From positions 89,904 through 153,903 of the forward strand of contig JBCCIS010000003.1 in assembly GCA_039028155.1 (NCBI GenBank): a stretch of DNA of 64,000 nt, given 5' to 3'. Source of the DNA: Pseudomonadota bacterium (lineage in GTDB: Bacteria > Pseudomonadota > Alphaproteobacteria > SP197). The position numbers were made by a program, and so were the translations under genes. Below the pieces are notes generated by a model that worked only from the letters and a program-made list of their open reading frames with translations, had not been told where the DNA came from and ran no database searches. Position 1 is the stretch's first letter. Each line of letters opens with the position of its first letter. Of this stretch, positions 27,045 through 35,079 are shown piece after piece.

Positions 27045-27512
27045 TCACCTCATCGAAGCCTCGGCCAGCACGCCGTCCAACAGAACGAACATCTGCGTCC
27101 ATTCCTTATTGGTGAAGTCGACAAACTTCGCCCAGTAGGGATGCAAGTCGTGGTGCAGTGTCAGCACACAGCCCTCACCGTCCGGGGTGATCATCACCGT
27201 CAGCAAGTCAGGTGCCGACGGTTCCTCGGCGGTCCAGAAGCGGAAGACGAGACGGTGCGGACGGTTGATTTCCAGATACGTGCCTTGATGTTCAACCGTC
27301 TTGCCGTCGCGCTGGTCGACAAAGACGAAGGAACCGCCGACGCTGGCGTCGATCCCGACGCGGCTGATCGCGCTGCCTGGCGAGGTGAAGAGCCAGCGGC
27401 GCGCGACATCCGGGTCAAGCCAGGCATCGAATACCTCTTCAGGTGCCGCGTCGAAGCGGCGTTCGATGGTGACGCGGACCGTGTCGCCGCTCGCCGCCGC
27501 ACCGCCCATCAC
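27045..27512 (-). CDS. SRPBCC/AHSA1-like domain protein
   Basis: 155 residues of the START-like SRPBCC (Aha1 C-terminal type) fold: VTIERRFDAAPEEVFDAWLDPDVARRW at the start, a VGGSFVFVDQRDGKTVEHQGTYLEI middle and a C-terminal helix. Such proteins bind hydrophobic ligands in a deep cavity; no enzymatic role is evident. It is the last gene of an arsR operon and overlaps the preceding SRPBCC gene by four bases. The two SRPBCC genes are paralogues of each other. Confidence 0.87.
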   Translation of the reverse strand: MMGGAAASGDTVRVTIERRFDAAPEEVFDAWLDPDVARRWLFTSPGSAISRVGIDASVGGSFVFVDQRDGKTVEHQGTYLEINRPHRLVFRFWTAEEPSAPDLLTVMITPDGEGCVLTLHHDLHPYWAKFVDFTNKEWTQMFVLLDGVLAEASMR

Positions 27513-28006
27513 ACCCTCACGGTGGCGAGATAGTCGCCCAGTTGCTCCAGCCCCTTTGCCCAGTGGCCGGCATAGCCGGTCTCGTCCGCTGCCGCGCAGG
27601 CACCTGGTGTCTTGAACCGTGTCTCAACGGTCAGGCGGGTCTGATCGCCTTCCTCGGCGAAGGTCACGCGGACCTCCGCACCCGGCGGCATGCCGGCGCC
27701 GCCGGCGTTGCGGTCATCGGGCGTGCCGTCATAGACGATGCGCTCTGGCCGGACGACCTCGCGAATGGTGGCGCTGCTTAGATAATCGACTCCGTCCGGC
27801 GAGCGCACGACATGACGAAAGTTGCCGCCGGCACACAGCTCGATCGTCGTGTCACCGACCGACCAGCCGGCCGGGAACCACCAACGGCGCAGATGGGCGG
27901 GATCGGTCCAGGCCTCCCACACAAGGGTGCGCGGTGCATCCAAAAGGCGCGTCACGACGACATGGGTGTCTTCGGTATCCACGGTGCGTTCAGCGTTTGC
28001 GGCCAT
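27509..28006 (-). CDS. SRPBCC/AHSA1-like domain protein
   Basis: 165 residues. The family pattern is VVVTRLLDAPRTLVWEAWTDPAHLRRWW, followed by FRHVVRSPDGVDYLSSATIREV, EVRVTFAEEGDQTRLTVE and a final helix GHWAKGLEQLGDYLA. It is the second gene of the arsR operon; its start lies inside the end of arsR (17-base overlap), so translation is probably coupled. The usual context of such arsR-SRPBCC pairs is a ligand-responsive local operon of unknown physiological role. Confidence 0.88.
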   Translation of the reverse strand: MAANAERTVDTEDTHVVVTRLLDAPRTLVWEAWTDPAHLRRWWFPAGWSVGDTTIELCAGGNFRHVVRSPDGVDYLSSATIREVVRPERIVYDGTPDDRNAGGAGMPPGAEVRVTFAEEGDQTRLTVETRFKTPGACAAADETGYAGHWAKGLEQLGDYLATVRV

Positions 28007-28346
28007 GGTTCTTCCCCTTGGTTTTCAATTCGACCAGATAGTCCTCCAAACGATCCAGGCGGCCCTCCCAGATGGCGCGCTGTTCGGCGATCCAGGCTTC
28101 GGCGGCCGACAGGTTCTTGGCGTCCATGGCGCAGGTGCGCACGCGTCCGGTTTTTTCGGAGCGAACCAGGCCGCTCTCTTCCAGCACCTTCAGATGCTGA
28201 AGAAAGGACGGCAGCGCCATATCGAAGGGCTCGGCCAGTTGGCTTACCGCCTGGGGGCCACGGCTGAGCTGGTTCAAGACGGCGCGGCGCGTCGGATCGG
28301 CCAGCGCGTGAAAGACGGTATCGAGATCGGCTTGATAGTTAGGCAT
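27990..28346 (-). CDS. ArsR-family winged-helix transcriptional regulator
   Basis: 118 residues. The N-terminal winged helix is clear: FHALADPTRRAVLNQLSRGPQAVSQLAEPF, then MALPSFLQHLKVLEESGLVRSEKTGRVRTCAM. The metal-binding ELCVCDL box of metal sensors is absent, so it belongs to the non-metal ArsR group that often heads SRPBCC operons. A palindrome overlaps its own start codon and a second lies about 50 bases upstream, which points to autorepression. Confidence 0.92.
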   Translation of the reverse strand: MPNYQADLDTVFHALADPTRRAVLNQLSRGPQAVSQLAEPFDMALPSFLQHLKVLEESGLVRSEKTGRVRTCAMDAKNLSAAEAWIAEQRAIWEGRLDRLEDYLVELKTKGKNHGRKR

Positions 28347-28355
28347 TTACCTAAC
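28338..28355 (-). promoter_or_regulatory. Operator-like palindrome overlapping the arsR start codon
   Basis: GTTAGG, six bases, then CCTAAC forms an exact inverted repeat of 18 bases that covers the arsR start codon (28344-28346). A dimeric winged-helix protein bound here would block translation initiation or early transcription. The same pattern recurs at 28389. Confidence 0.6.
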
Positions 28356-28388
28356 TTAAAGATGGCCCGGGCTTGGCACAAGAAAAAA

Positions 28389-28415
28389 GTTAGGTGATTT
28401 ACTAACTAAATCACC
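28389..28415. promoter_or_regulatory. Second operator-like palindrome upstream of arsR
   Basis: GTTAGGTGATTTACTAAC at 28389-28406 repeats the pattern of the palindrome on the arsR start. It is interlocked with a second exact inverted repeat, GGTGATTT and AAATCACC, at 28393-28415. The centres of the two GTTAG-type sites lie 51 bases apart, close to five helical turns. The site also lies upstream of the divergent gene at 28495, so one regulator could control both directions. Confidence 0.6.
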
Positions 28416-28494
28416 AGCGCCCGTGGCGCGCGGCCGTCCGGCCTCTGCTATCATCGCTGCCACCTTGGACGTCACGCCATCTGGGAGCACCATC

Positions 28495-28950
28495 ATGAAC
28501 AAGCACCTTGTCGCCGGGGCCCTGGCCCTATGCGTCACCCTGCCCGCGGTTGCCGCGCGCGCCGATGACGACGAAGACGAAATCCGCGCCGCCAGCATCC
28601 AGTTTCAGGAGAGCTTCGCCGCCGCCGACGCGGCGTCCGTGGCGTCGTACTACACCACCGATGCGGCCCTGCTGCCCGCCGGCGGGCCGCGGGTCGAGGG
28701 CCGACAGGCCATTCAAGACTACTGGCAGGCAGCCATGGACGCCGGCATCGCCGATCTGCAGCTCAACACGCTGGAGATCGAAGACGACGACGATCTGGCC
28801 TACGAGTCCGGCACCTATTCGCTCTCCACGCCGATGGAAGACGGCACGCTTGGCACGGTCACCGGCCACTATCTGGTCGTCTGGGAAGAAGGTGACGATG
28901 ACCTGTGGCGCATGCATCGCGACATCTGGAACATCGACGCCGCCCAGTAG
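28495..28950 (+). CDS. Exported SnoaL/DUF4440-like protein
   Basis: About 151 residues from ATG 28495, with GGGAG in front; the longer ORF start lacks a site. A cleavable signal (LVAGALALCVTLPAVAARA) is followed by a cone-shaped NTF2-like domain: IQFQESFAAADAASVASYYTTDAALLPAGGP, then VEGRQAIQDYWQA. Such domains bind small hydrophobic ligands or act as isomerases or hydrolases. It is transcribed away from the arsR operon and shares the palindromic region. Confidence 0.8.
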   Translation: MNKHLVAGALALCVTLPAVAARADDDEDEIRAASIQFQESFAAADAASVASYYTTDAALLPAGGPRVEGRQAIQDYWQAAMDAGIADLQLNTLEIEDDDDLAYESGTYSLSTPMEDGTLGTVTGHYLVVWEEGDDDLWRMHRDIWNIDAAQ

Positions 28951-29078
28951 AAATCGAGGCGATGGGGCTGCTGGCGGCCTGATACGTCGCTCGCCAGGAC
29001 CACACGGCCCAACGCGGCTTGATCGGCGCACGAACCAGCGGCACGATTGCCATGCGCAGACGGGAGAGGACTGAGACA

Positions 29079-29507
29079 ATGTCACAGGCCAAGCAGATCA
29101 CGCATGACTTCGACGGACGACTTCAGAAGATCTTTCAGGAGTTTTTCTTCAACTGGTTCTTCTCCTCGAAGATGAGCGACCAGGACATCGTCGATACGTA
29201 CATTGCCGACGACTTTCATGCGATCATCGACGGCGTTGAACTGAACAGGGACGACTTCGCGCAACGGGTCAGCCTGATGCGGCGCTCGGCGGTTATCGAA
29301 AGGCAGGAGTTCGTCCAAATGATGGAACAGGGCGATCGCCTGTTCAGCATGCACGTGGTCAATGGCCAGTCGCTTAAGACCGACAGCGCCTTCAAGACAC
29401 GCGCCATCGCCCTCTTTGTATTCGACGGCGACAGAATCAAGGATGCCTATCTGAACAGCGCGACTGAGGGCGATCCCCGCGACGCCGATATCGCGTTCCG
29501 CCACTAG
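29079..29507 (+). CDS. NTF2-like/SnoaL-type small protein
   Basis: 142 residues from ATG 29079, which follows GGGAGAGGA; the upstream ORF extension is discarded. The sequence resembles the NTF2-like fold in secondary structure and size: IVDTYIADDFHAIIDGVELNRDDFAQRV, then ALFVFDGDRIKDAYL. No catalytic residues can be named. It lies 128 bases after the exported SnoaL-like gene. A palindromic repeat overlaps its last codon. Confidence 0.65.
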   Translation: MSQAKQITHDFDGRLQKIFQEFFFNWFFSSKMSDQDIVDTYIADDFHAIIDGVELNRDDFAQRVSLMRRSAVIERQEFVQMMEQGDRLFSMHVVNGQSLKTDSAFKTRAIALFVFDGDRIKDAYLNSATEGDPRDADIAFRH

Positions 29508-29570
29508 AGCGGATCGCGACTTATCAGAGCCACTGAGTGTCTCTGATAAGTCGCGTGAATTCGCTCCAGA
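29506..29570. repeat. 65-base palindromic element, copy 1
   Basis: An exact 15-base stem (29515-29529 with 29541-29555, 11-base loop, core ACTTATCAGAG) is enclosed by AGAGCGGATCGC on the left and GTGAATTCGCTCCAGA on the right. It starts on the stop codon of the preceding gene and lacks a T-run. A second element with matching ends and nearly the same length lies at 63432-63495, so this is probably a dispersed intergenic repeat that may also act as a terminator or mRNA stabiliser. Confidence 0.65.
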
Positions 29571-29657
29571 GCAACGCGCGTGCGGCATTAAGCCGCAGGA
29601 CGATGCCAATTCCCGCGCGAATGGCGTAACGTGGATGCCGGTCAGGGATCGGCAGCC

Positions 29658-31214
29658 ATGGCGGAACCAAAAGACGATCTGAGCGCGCGACGGCGGGGAC
29701 GGCGAGAACGTCGCCAGGCTGGCGGCGACGCCGTGACGGCGATACCGCAACTGGCCTGGAACCAGCCGCGCCGCCCCTTTCCGGCCGTCGACCTGATTTC
29801 GGCCGACGAGCTCGAGTCGATCCATCAGGCCTCGCTCAAGGTGCTCGAAGAAATCGGCATGCAGATCTTGCTGCCCGAGGGCCGTCAGATGCTGCAAAAG
29901 GCCGGCGCCCTGGTCGACGGCGAGATGGTCCGCATCGGTCGCGACGTCGTCGAGGCCTCGATCGGCACGGCGCCGGAGGAATTCACCTGGCACGCGCGCA
30001 ATCCCGACCACGCGCTTCGTATCGGCGGACCGTGGATCGTGTTCACGCCGGTTGGCGGTCCGCCCAACTGCTCCGACCTCGACAACGGGCGCAGGCCCGG
30101 CCTGCTGGCCGACGCCGAGGCTTTCCTCAAACTCAGCCAGGCCTTCAACATCATCCATATGGCCGGTCCCGGCGTCGACGCGCTGGACGTGCACCCCTCC
30201 ATCCGCCATCTGAAGGTCGGCCGCGCACGCGCCATGCTGACCGACAAGGTGGGCTTCACGTCGTCGACAGGACGCCACCGGCTTTATGACGGCATCCACA
30301 TGGCGCGCATCGCGCGCGGCGTTTCCGAAGACGATATCGTCGATCAGCCCTCCGTCATCACCGTCGTCAACACCAACTCGCCGCTCAAGCTCGACGGGCC
30401 GATGACCATGGGCATCATCGAGATGGCGCGCATGGGTCAGATCTGCTGCGTGACGCCGTTCACGCTGGCCGGCGCCATGGCGCCCGTCACCATGGCGGGT
30501 GCCCTGGTCGAACAGAATGCCGAGGCTCTGGCCGGCCTGACCCTGCATCAACTGGCGCGGCCCGGCGCGCCGTTCATCTATGGCGGGTTTACATCCAACG
30601 TCGACATGAAATCGGGCGCGCCCGCCTTCGGCACACCGGAATACATGAAGGCCTGTTTGGTCGGCGGCCAATTGGCGCGGCGCTACCGCCTGCCCTACCG
30701 CACCTCGAATACCAACGCCGCCAACGCGGTCGACGCCCAGGCGGCCTATGAAAGCGTGTTCTCGTTATGGGGCGCGATCATGGGCGGCGGCAACTTGATC
30801 GCCCATGGCGCCGGCTGGATGGAAGGCGGTCTGGTGGCAAGCTTCGAAAAGTTCATCGTCGACATCGAACTCCTGCAGACGGTCGCGGAGTTCCTGAACC
30901 CACTCGACACCTCCGATGCCGCGCTCGGCCTCGACGCCATGCGAGAGGTCGGCCCCGGCGGCCACTTCTTCGGCGCCCAGCACACCCTGGAGCGCTACAC
31001 CAGCGCCTTCTACGCCCCGCTCGTCTCCGACTGGCGCAACTTCGAACAATGGCAGGCCGCCGGCTCGCCGACCGCGGAGACGAAAGCCAACAAACTTTGG
31101 AAACAGGTACTCGCCGAGTTTGAAGAACCGCCCATGGACCCGGCAATCCGGGACGCATTCGACGCCTTCATCGCTAAGCGCATAGAAGAAGGCGGCCAGC
31201 CAACGGATTTCTAA
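29658..31214 (+). CDS. Trimethylamine methyltransferase (MttB) family protein, non-pyrrolysine
   Basis: About 518 residues from ATG 29658; a GTG at 29631 is an alternative. The family core is seen in LEEIGMQILLPEGRQMLQKAGA, HARNPDHALRIGG, the PSVITVVNTNSPLKLD block and GGFTSNVDMKSGAPAFGTPEY. There is no in-frame UAG, so it belongs to the large non-pyrrolysine branch, members of which demethylate quaternary amines such as glycine betaine and pass the methyl to a corrinoid protein. No corrinoid protein or reactivase gene is near. The substrate is therefore open. Confidence 0.85.
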   Translation: MAEPKDDLSARRRGRRERRQAGGDAVTAIPQLAWNQPRRPFPAVDLISADELESIHQASLKVLEEIGMQILLPEGRQMLQKAGALVDGEMVRIGRDVVEASIGTAPEEFTWHARNPDHALRIGGPWIVFTPVGGPPNCSDLDNGRRPGLLADAEAFLKLSQAFNIIHMAGPGVDALDVHPSIRHLKVGRARAMLTDKVGFTSSTGRHRLYDGIHMARIARGVSEDDIVDQPSVITVVNTNSPLKLDGPMTMGIIEMARMGQICCVTPFTLAGAMAPVTMAGALVEQNAEALAGLTLHQLARPGAPFIYGGFTSNVDMKSGAPAFGTPEYMKACLVGGQLARRYRLPYRTSNTNAANAVDAQAAYESVFSLWGAIMGGGNLIAHGAGWMEGGLVASFEKFIVDIELLQTVAEFLNPLDTSDAALGLDAMREVGPGGHFFGAQHTLERYTSAFYAPLVSDWRNFEQWQAAGSPTAETKANKLWKQVLAEFEEPPMDPAIRDAFDAFIAKRIEEGGQPTDF

Positions 31215-31297
31215 GTCCCCGCACCCCGGCTCAACCCACGCAGTGCGCCGCCATCAGCACGACAATTCTACGTCCTCTGCAGAAAGAACGCGCATGG

Positions 31298-31332
31298 CCG
31301 GTTGAAAATCCAACCGGACAGATCATGTCTGT
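31298..31332. repeat. Two adjacent small inverted repeats
   Basis: CCGGTTG-aaaatc-CAACCGG (31298-31317) is directly followed by ACAGA-tcatg-TCTGT (31318-31332), in the gap between the MttB-family gene and the GNAT gene. Either could be a terminator stem without T-run or part of a GNAT leader. Function is unknown. Confidence 0.4.
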
Positions 31333-31400
31333 GTGCTGAAACTGCCGCCGGCACGCTGAACCGTCTGCTCGATCAGCGGAGCCGTCCATGGAGGGAGACG

Positions 31401-31949
31401 TTGACACATTGGTCATGCCGGCCAGCCCGGCGCGATGAGGCATCCGTGATCGAGGCGCTGCAGGTTCGCTGTGCAACGGCGCAAGAGGGCGGGTTCTACA
31501 CCACGAACGAGATCCGATCCTATTTGCGTGAGATCGGCACGTTCGACATGGCTCTGATCGAGGACGGCACCTATTACGTCGTCGAGCTTGATGGACACGT
31601 CATTGGCTGCGGCGGATGGAGTGCGCGCACGACACCTCGCGCGGTGGACGATGCGGACATCGACGTCAGGTCCGCGACTCCCAGGATCCGAGCGATGTTT
31701 GTCGACCCGCGTCATGCGCGCAACGGTGTCGGCCGCGCCATGATGGCCCATATCGAGCAGGCGATCCGTAACGCCGGATACGACACCGTGGTGTTGACCG
31801 CGATGTTATCGGGTGTCGCCTTCTACCACGCACTCCGTTATCGCAAGATCGCCGACAATCCCGTCACCCTGCCTAGCGGGGTGTCCTTGTTCTCGATTGA
31901 CATGTTGAAGCAGTTCGACGAACCGGGTCGCCACATCGCGGCATCCTGA
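31401..31949 (+). CDS. GNAT family N-acetyltransferase
   Basis: About 182 residues. No ATG fits: the start is put at TTG 31401, because GGAGGGAG lies right before it and the residues after it (THWSCRPARRDEASVIEALQ) begin the GNAT domain. Motif A is PRIRAMFVDPRHARNGVGRAMMAHIEQA, with the acetyl-CoA loop RNGVGR; motif B follows as GYDTVVLTAMLSGVAFYHALRYRK. The acceptor substrate is unknown. Confidence 0.82.
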   Translation: MTHWSCRPARRDEASVIEALQVRCATAQEGGFYTTNEIRSYLREIGTFDMALIEDGTYYVVELDGHVIGCGGWSARTTPRAVDDADIDVRSATPRIRAMFVDPRHARNGVGRAMMAHIEQAIRNAGYDTVVLTAMLSGVAFYHALRYRKIADNPVTLPSGVSLFSIDMLKQFDEPGRHIAAS

Positions 31950-31977
31950 CGCACAGTTACGGTCCAAGGGTCCGTTC

Positions 31978-32715
31978 CTAGCTCACATAATCCGGCTGCT
32001 CTCGGTCGAGGATGCGTTTCAGCGCGGCGAAGTGGGCGTGCGCCCCTTCGCGTCCACTGTTCTGGCGGTTCATCTGGCTGGCCGTCTTGGCGACGATGTC
32101 CTGGGGCACGCGTTTCAGAGGCTGGCCTGTCGAGAGCGCCAAGACGAGCGTTCGGCAGGTCTGCTCGAAGTAATAGAGGTCGTCATAGGCCTCGGCGATT
32201 GTACGGCCCGCAATCATGACGCCGTGGTTCGCCATCAGCAGGATATCGGCGTCGCCCATGACGTGGGCCAACCGGTCGCCTTCGTCGGTGTCGAAGGCGA
32301 GCCCCGTGTAGTCGTCGTCATAGGCGATGCGGCCGTAGAAACCGAGCTCGTTCTGGCTCGCCATCGGCAACCGAAAATCCTCCAGCATGGTCAGCGCCGT
32401 CGCCCACGGCATGTGGGTGTGCAGCAGGCAGCGCGCGTCAGCCCGCGCGCGATGGATCGGCGCGTGAATGCAGAACGCGGTCGCCTCGGCAACACCCTCG
32501 CCGGCGATGACGTTACGGTCGAAGTCGACCTCGATCAGGTTGGTCGCGGTCACCTCCGACCAGTGCAGACCATAGGGAATCAGCAGAAAGCGATCGTCGC
32601 TATCCGGCACCATCATGGTGAAGTGGTTGCAGATGCCCTCGTTGAAGCCCTGCTTGGCAGCCAGCCGGTAGGCGGCGGCAAGGTCGATACGAGTCTGCTG
32701 GACGTCGTCGGCCAC
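31978..32715 (-). CDS. Class II aldolase/adducin family protein
   Basis: About 245 residues. The open frame runs much further upstream into the MFS gene, but only from the GTG at 32715 does a GGAG site (six bases before) coincide with aldolase homology (RIDLAAAYRLAAKQGFNEGICNHFTMMV). The zinc-binding histidines are in HTHMPWATAL and the distal NHGVMIAGRTIAEAYDDLYYFEQTC. Bacterial members cleave sugar phosphates or decarboxylate sugar acids; adducin-like members may be inactive. The product is unassigned. Confidence 0.85.
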   Translation of the reverse strand: MADDVQQTRIDLAAAYRLAAKQGFNEGICNHFTMMVPDSDDRFLLIPYGLHWSEVTATNLIEVDFDRNVIAGEGVAEATAFCIHAPIHRARADARCLLHTHMPWATALTMLEDFRLPMASQNELGFYGRIAYDDDYTGLAFDTDEGDRLAHVMGDADILLMANHGVMIAGRTIAEAYDDLYYFEQTCRTLVLALSTGQPLKRVPQDIVAKTASQMNRQNSGREGAHAHFAALKRILDREQPDYVS

Positions 32716-32789
32716 GGTTGTCTCCGAAAGGTGTGTTTGTTGTCCGCGCCGCAACTCTAAAGCCAATCGCGGCGTCGTGGAACAGCCCG

Positions 32790-34058
32790 TCAGGGCAGCG
32801 TCTTGCCGGCCATTTCTTTGGTGAAGAGAACGGCGATCAGCGACAGGCAGGCCAGACCGATCAGGTAATAGGCCGGCGAGAAGTCGTCGTGGGTGCGGTG
32901 CACCAGATAGGCGGCGACCATCGGCATGGTGCCACCGAAGATCGCCATCGAAATGTTGGTGCCCAGCGTCAAGACGGTCGCGCGAACCCGGCGCGGCGCG
33001 GCCTCTGTCTGCGCGGCCGGGTTGGCCCCGAAGATCCAACTGAACAATAGCGCGAAGCCGACTTGCCCCAAAAACACCGGCCAGAACGCACTGTGGTGGA
33101 TCAGCAGGAACAGCGGATAGGTCAGCAGGATCATGCCTAGCAAACCGGTGATCAGCATCGGCTTGCGCCCGATCCGGTCTCCCACCATGGCGAACAGCAC
33201 CGGCACCGTCGACAACAGGAAGACGCAGAAGACGTTGATGTTCGTCGCCGTGCTGACCGGCATGTGCATGATGTCGGTCAGATAGGAAATGACGTAGACG
33301 AAGATCAGGTAGAAGCCGGAATTCACCGCGAGATAGAGGCCGCCGACCTTCACCACGTCGCGCCAATGCTCGCGCAGCGTGACGATGATGGGCAGTCCGT
33401 TGAGCGGCTCGATGTCGGCCGGTTGCGGCGGTTCCGTCAGCCCGCGGCGCAGCAGCAACGCCAGCAACGCCACGCCGCCGCCGACCAGAAATGGCACCCG
33501 CCAAGCCCAGGCTTCCAGCGTCGCCTGGTCGAACAGTTCGGTGATGATGGCGGCGACACCAGCGCCGACGAGAAACCCGGCGCTGGCGCCGGCATTGACG
33601 ATGCTAGTGAAGAGGCCACGCCTGTGGGGTGGCGCGTGCTCGGCCATGAAGGTCAACGCGCCGCCGTATTCGCCGCCGACCGACAGACCCTGGATGATGC
33701 GCAGGCCGAACAGCAGCGCCGCCGCCGGCCAGCCGATCTGCGCCTCGACCGGCAGCAAACCGACCGCCATCGTCGCCAGGCCCATCATCAGGACCGATAT
33801 CAGCAACATGCGCTTGCGGCCAAACTTGTCGCCGATATGGCCGAACAGGATGCCGCCGATCGGCCGGAAGACGTAGCCGGCAGCGAACGCCCCGAAGGTC
33901 GCAATCAACGACGCGAAGGGATCGTCGCTGGGAAAAAACAGGTTGGCCAGGATCGGCGCCATATAGGCATAGGCGGCGAAATCATACCACTCCAGCACGT
34001 TGCCGGCGGCGCCACCGATGATGGTGCGCCGCAGATCGATTGATGTCGCAGCCGTCAA
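32790..34058 (-). CDS. MFS metabolite:proton symporter (MHS family)
   Basis: About 422 residues from a TTG at 34058, six bases after GGGGGG; a TTG at 34091 would add 11 residues. The N-terminus RRTIIGGAAGNVLEWYDFAAYAYMAPILA is characteristic of MHS carriers for carboxylates or betaine-type osmolytes (KgtP, ProP, ShiA). The loop 2-3 motif is GHIGDKFGRKRML, and RIIQGLSVGGEYGGA follows. It lies 74 bases upstream of the aldolase gene on the same strand, so it may import that enzyme's substrate. Confidence 0.88.
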   Translation of the reverse strand: MTAATSIDLRRTIIGGAAGNVLEWYDFAAYAYMAPILANLFFPSDDPFASLIATFGAFAAGYVFRPIGGILFGHIGDKFGRKRMLLISVLMMGLATMAVGLLPVEAQIGWPAAALLFGLRIIQGLSVGGEYGGALTFMAEHAPPHRRGLFTSIVNAGASAGFLVGAGVAAIITELFDQATLEAWAWRVPFLVGGGVALLALLLRRGLTEPPQPADIEPLNGLPIIVTLREHWRDVVKVGGLYLAVNSGFYLIFVYVISYLTDIMHMPVSTATNINVFCVFLLSTVPVLFAMVGDRIGRKPMLITGLLGMILLTYPLFLLIHHSAFWPVFLGQVGFALLFSWIFGANPAAQTEAAPRRVRATVLTLGTNISMAIFGGTMPMVAAYLVHRTHDDFSPAYYLIGLACLSLIAVLFTKEMAGKTLP

Positions 34059-34132
34059 CCGTTGCCCCCCAAAGAAACCGGCACGGATCAAGCGGTTACT
34101 GTGTCAACCGCCTCGTGCAAGCGCAAGCACCG

Positions 34133-34942
34133 TCACCGTTTACCGACCAGGACGTAACTGACCGGCATATTGGTTGCGCGCTGATGATAGATGTCGAACT
34201 CGACAGCGCTGATGTTGTTGGGGTACTCGCGGAACGTCTCGATCGTAAAGCCGGCGCCCAGCATCGCCGTCATGACATCGCTCAGCGTGTGGAAAAACCA
34301 GTAGTGGGTTCCGCCCTCGCCCGTTCCGGTGCCGTCATAGACAATCGCGCCTTCGTCTTCGAAGGGCGCTGAACGGAAGTAATCGTAGGACGGCTCGAAC
34401 GGTTTGTCGCACGCCGGTTCGAACATGTTCATGACCGGATGCTCTTCGTGAATGACCAGATGGCCGCCCGGCCGAAGCAACCGGGCCGGCAGATCGAAGA
34501 ACGCTTCGAGGTCCGGCATCCAACCGAAGACGCCGATGGTGATGAGGGCGACATCGAAGGAGTGATCCCAGTCCGCTTCGATGGCATAGACGTCGCGCGC
34601 ATTGAGCTCTATCTCCTGGCCGGCAAGGCGTGCGAGCTCGCGGCCCTGTTCCAGAAACGGTTCGGATTGGTCGAAACCGACACAACGCGCCGCGCCCATG
34701 TTCTTGACCGACAGCAACTCGCGCCCGTTGTTGCAGCAGATTTGCACGACGTCACGACCGGCAACGCCGATGTTTTCCAGGAGCGCCGTCTCGACATCGT
34801 CCAGGCATGAGTAACCGGGCTCGGCAAACCCGTCGTACAGTTCCTTACCCAGGGCGTTGTCCCGGTGGAACTGCGCCGAGTGATCCCAGGCCGCCCGGTT
34901 GGCAGTTGTATAGCGCTCGCGCTGCGCGATATCGCTGGTCAT
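34133..34942 (-). CDS. SAM-dependent methyltransferase (class I)
   Basis: 269 residues. The N-terminal RAAWDHSAQFHRDNA is followed by a Rossmann SAM site that is slightly degenerate in motif I (VVQICCNNGRELLSVKNMGAARCVGFDQS), then FDVALITIGVFGWMPDLEAFFDLPARLLRPGGHLVIHEEHP. The C-terminal part includes HYWFFHTLSDVMTAMLGAGF, as in methyltransferases acting on small molecules. The substrate is unknown. It diverges from the flippase gene. Confidence 0.85.
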   Translation of the reverse strand: MTSDIAQRERYTTANRAAWDHSAQFHRDNALGKELYDGFAEPGYSCLDDVETALLENIGVAGRDVVQICCNNGRELLSVKNMGAARCVGFDQSEPFLEQGRELARLAGQEIELNARDVYAIEADWDHSFDVALITIGVFGWMPDLEAFFDLPARLLRPGGHLVIHEEHPVMNMFEPACDKPFEPSYDYFRSAPFEDEGAIVYDGTGTGEGGTHYWFFHTLSDVMTAMLGAGFTIETFREYPNNISAVEFDIYHQRATNMPVSYVLVGKR

Positions 34943-35079
34943 TATCCTCTCCCGTTTGAAGGACGCCGGTCATTAGCCAAATCCGGACGCCGCAAAAGCA
35001 TCTTTGGCGTCGTGCCTGTTGTGTTTTGGGAACGTTTGCCGCAAGAAACATCAAACGCCGATCACGCAGGTCGCGAACC

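Noticed and set aside
32716-33504. N-terminal extension of the class II aldolase frame into the MFS gene
   Set aside because: The extension is Arg/Ala-rich, out of frame with the MHS transporter, and unlike aldolases. The GTG at 32715 has a good ribosome site.
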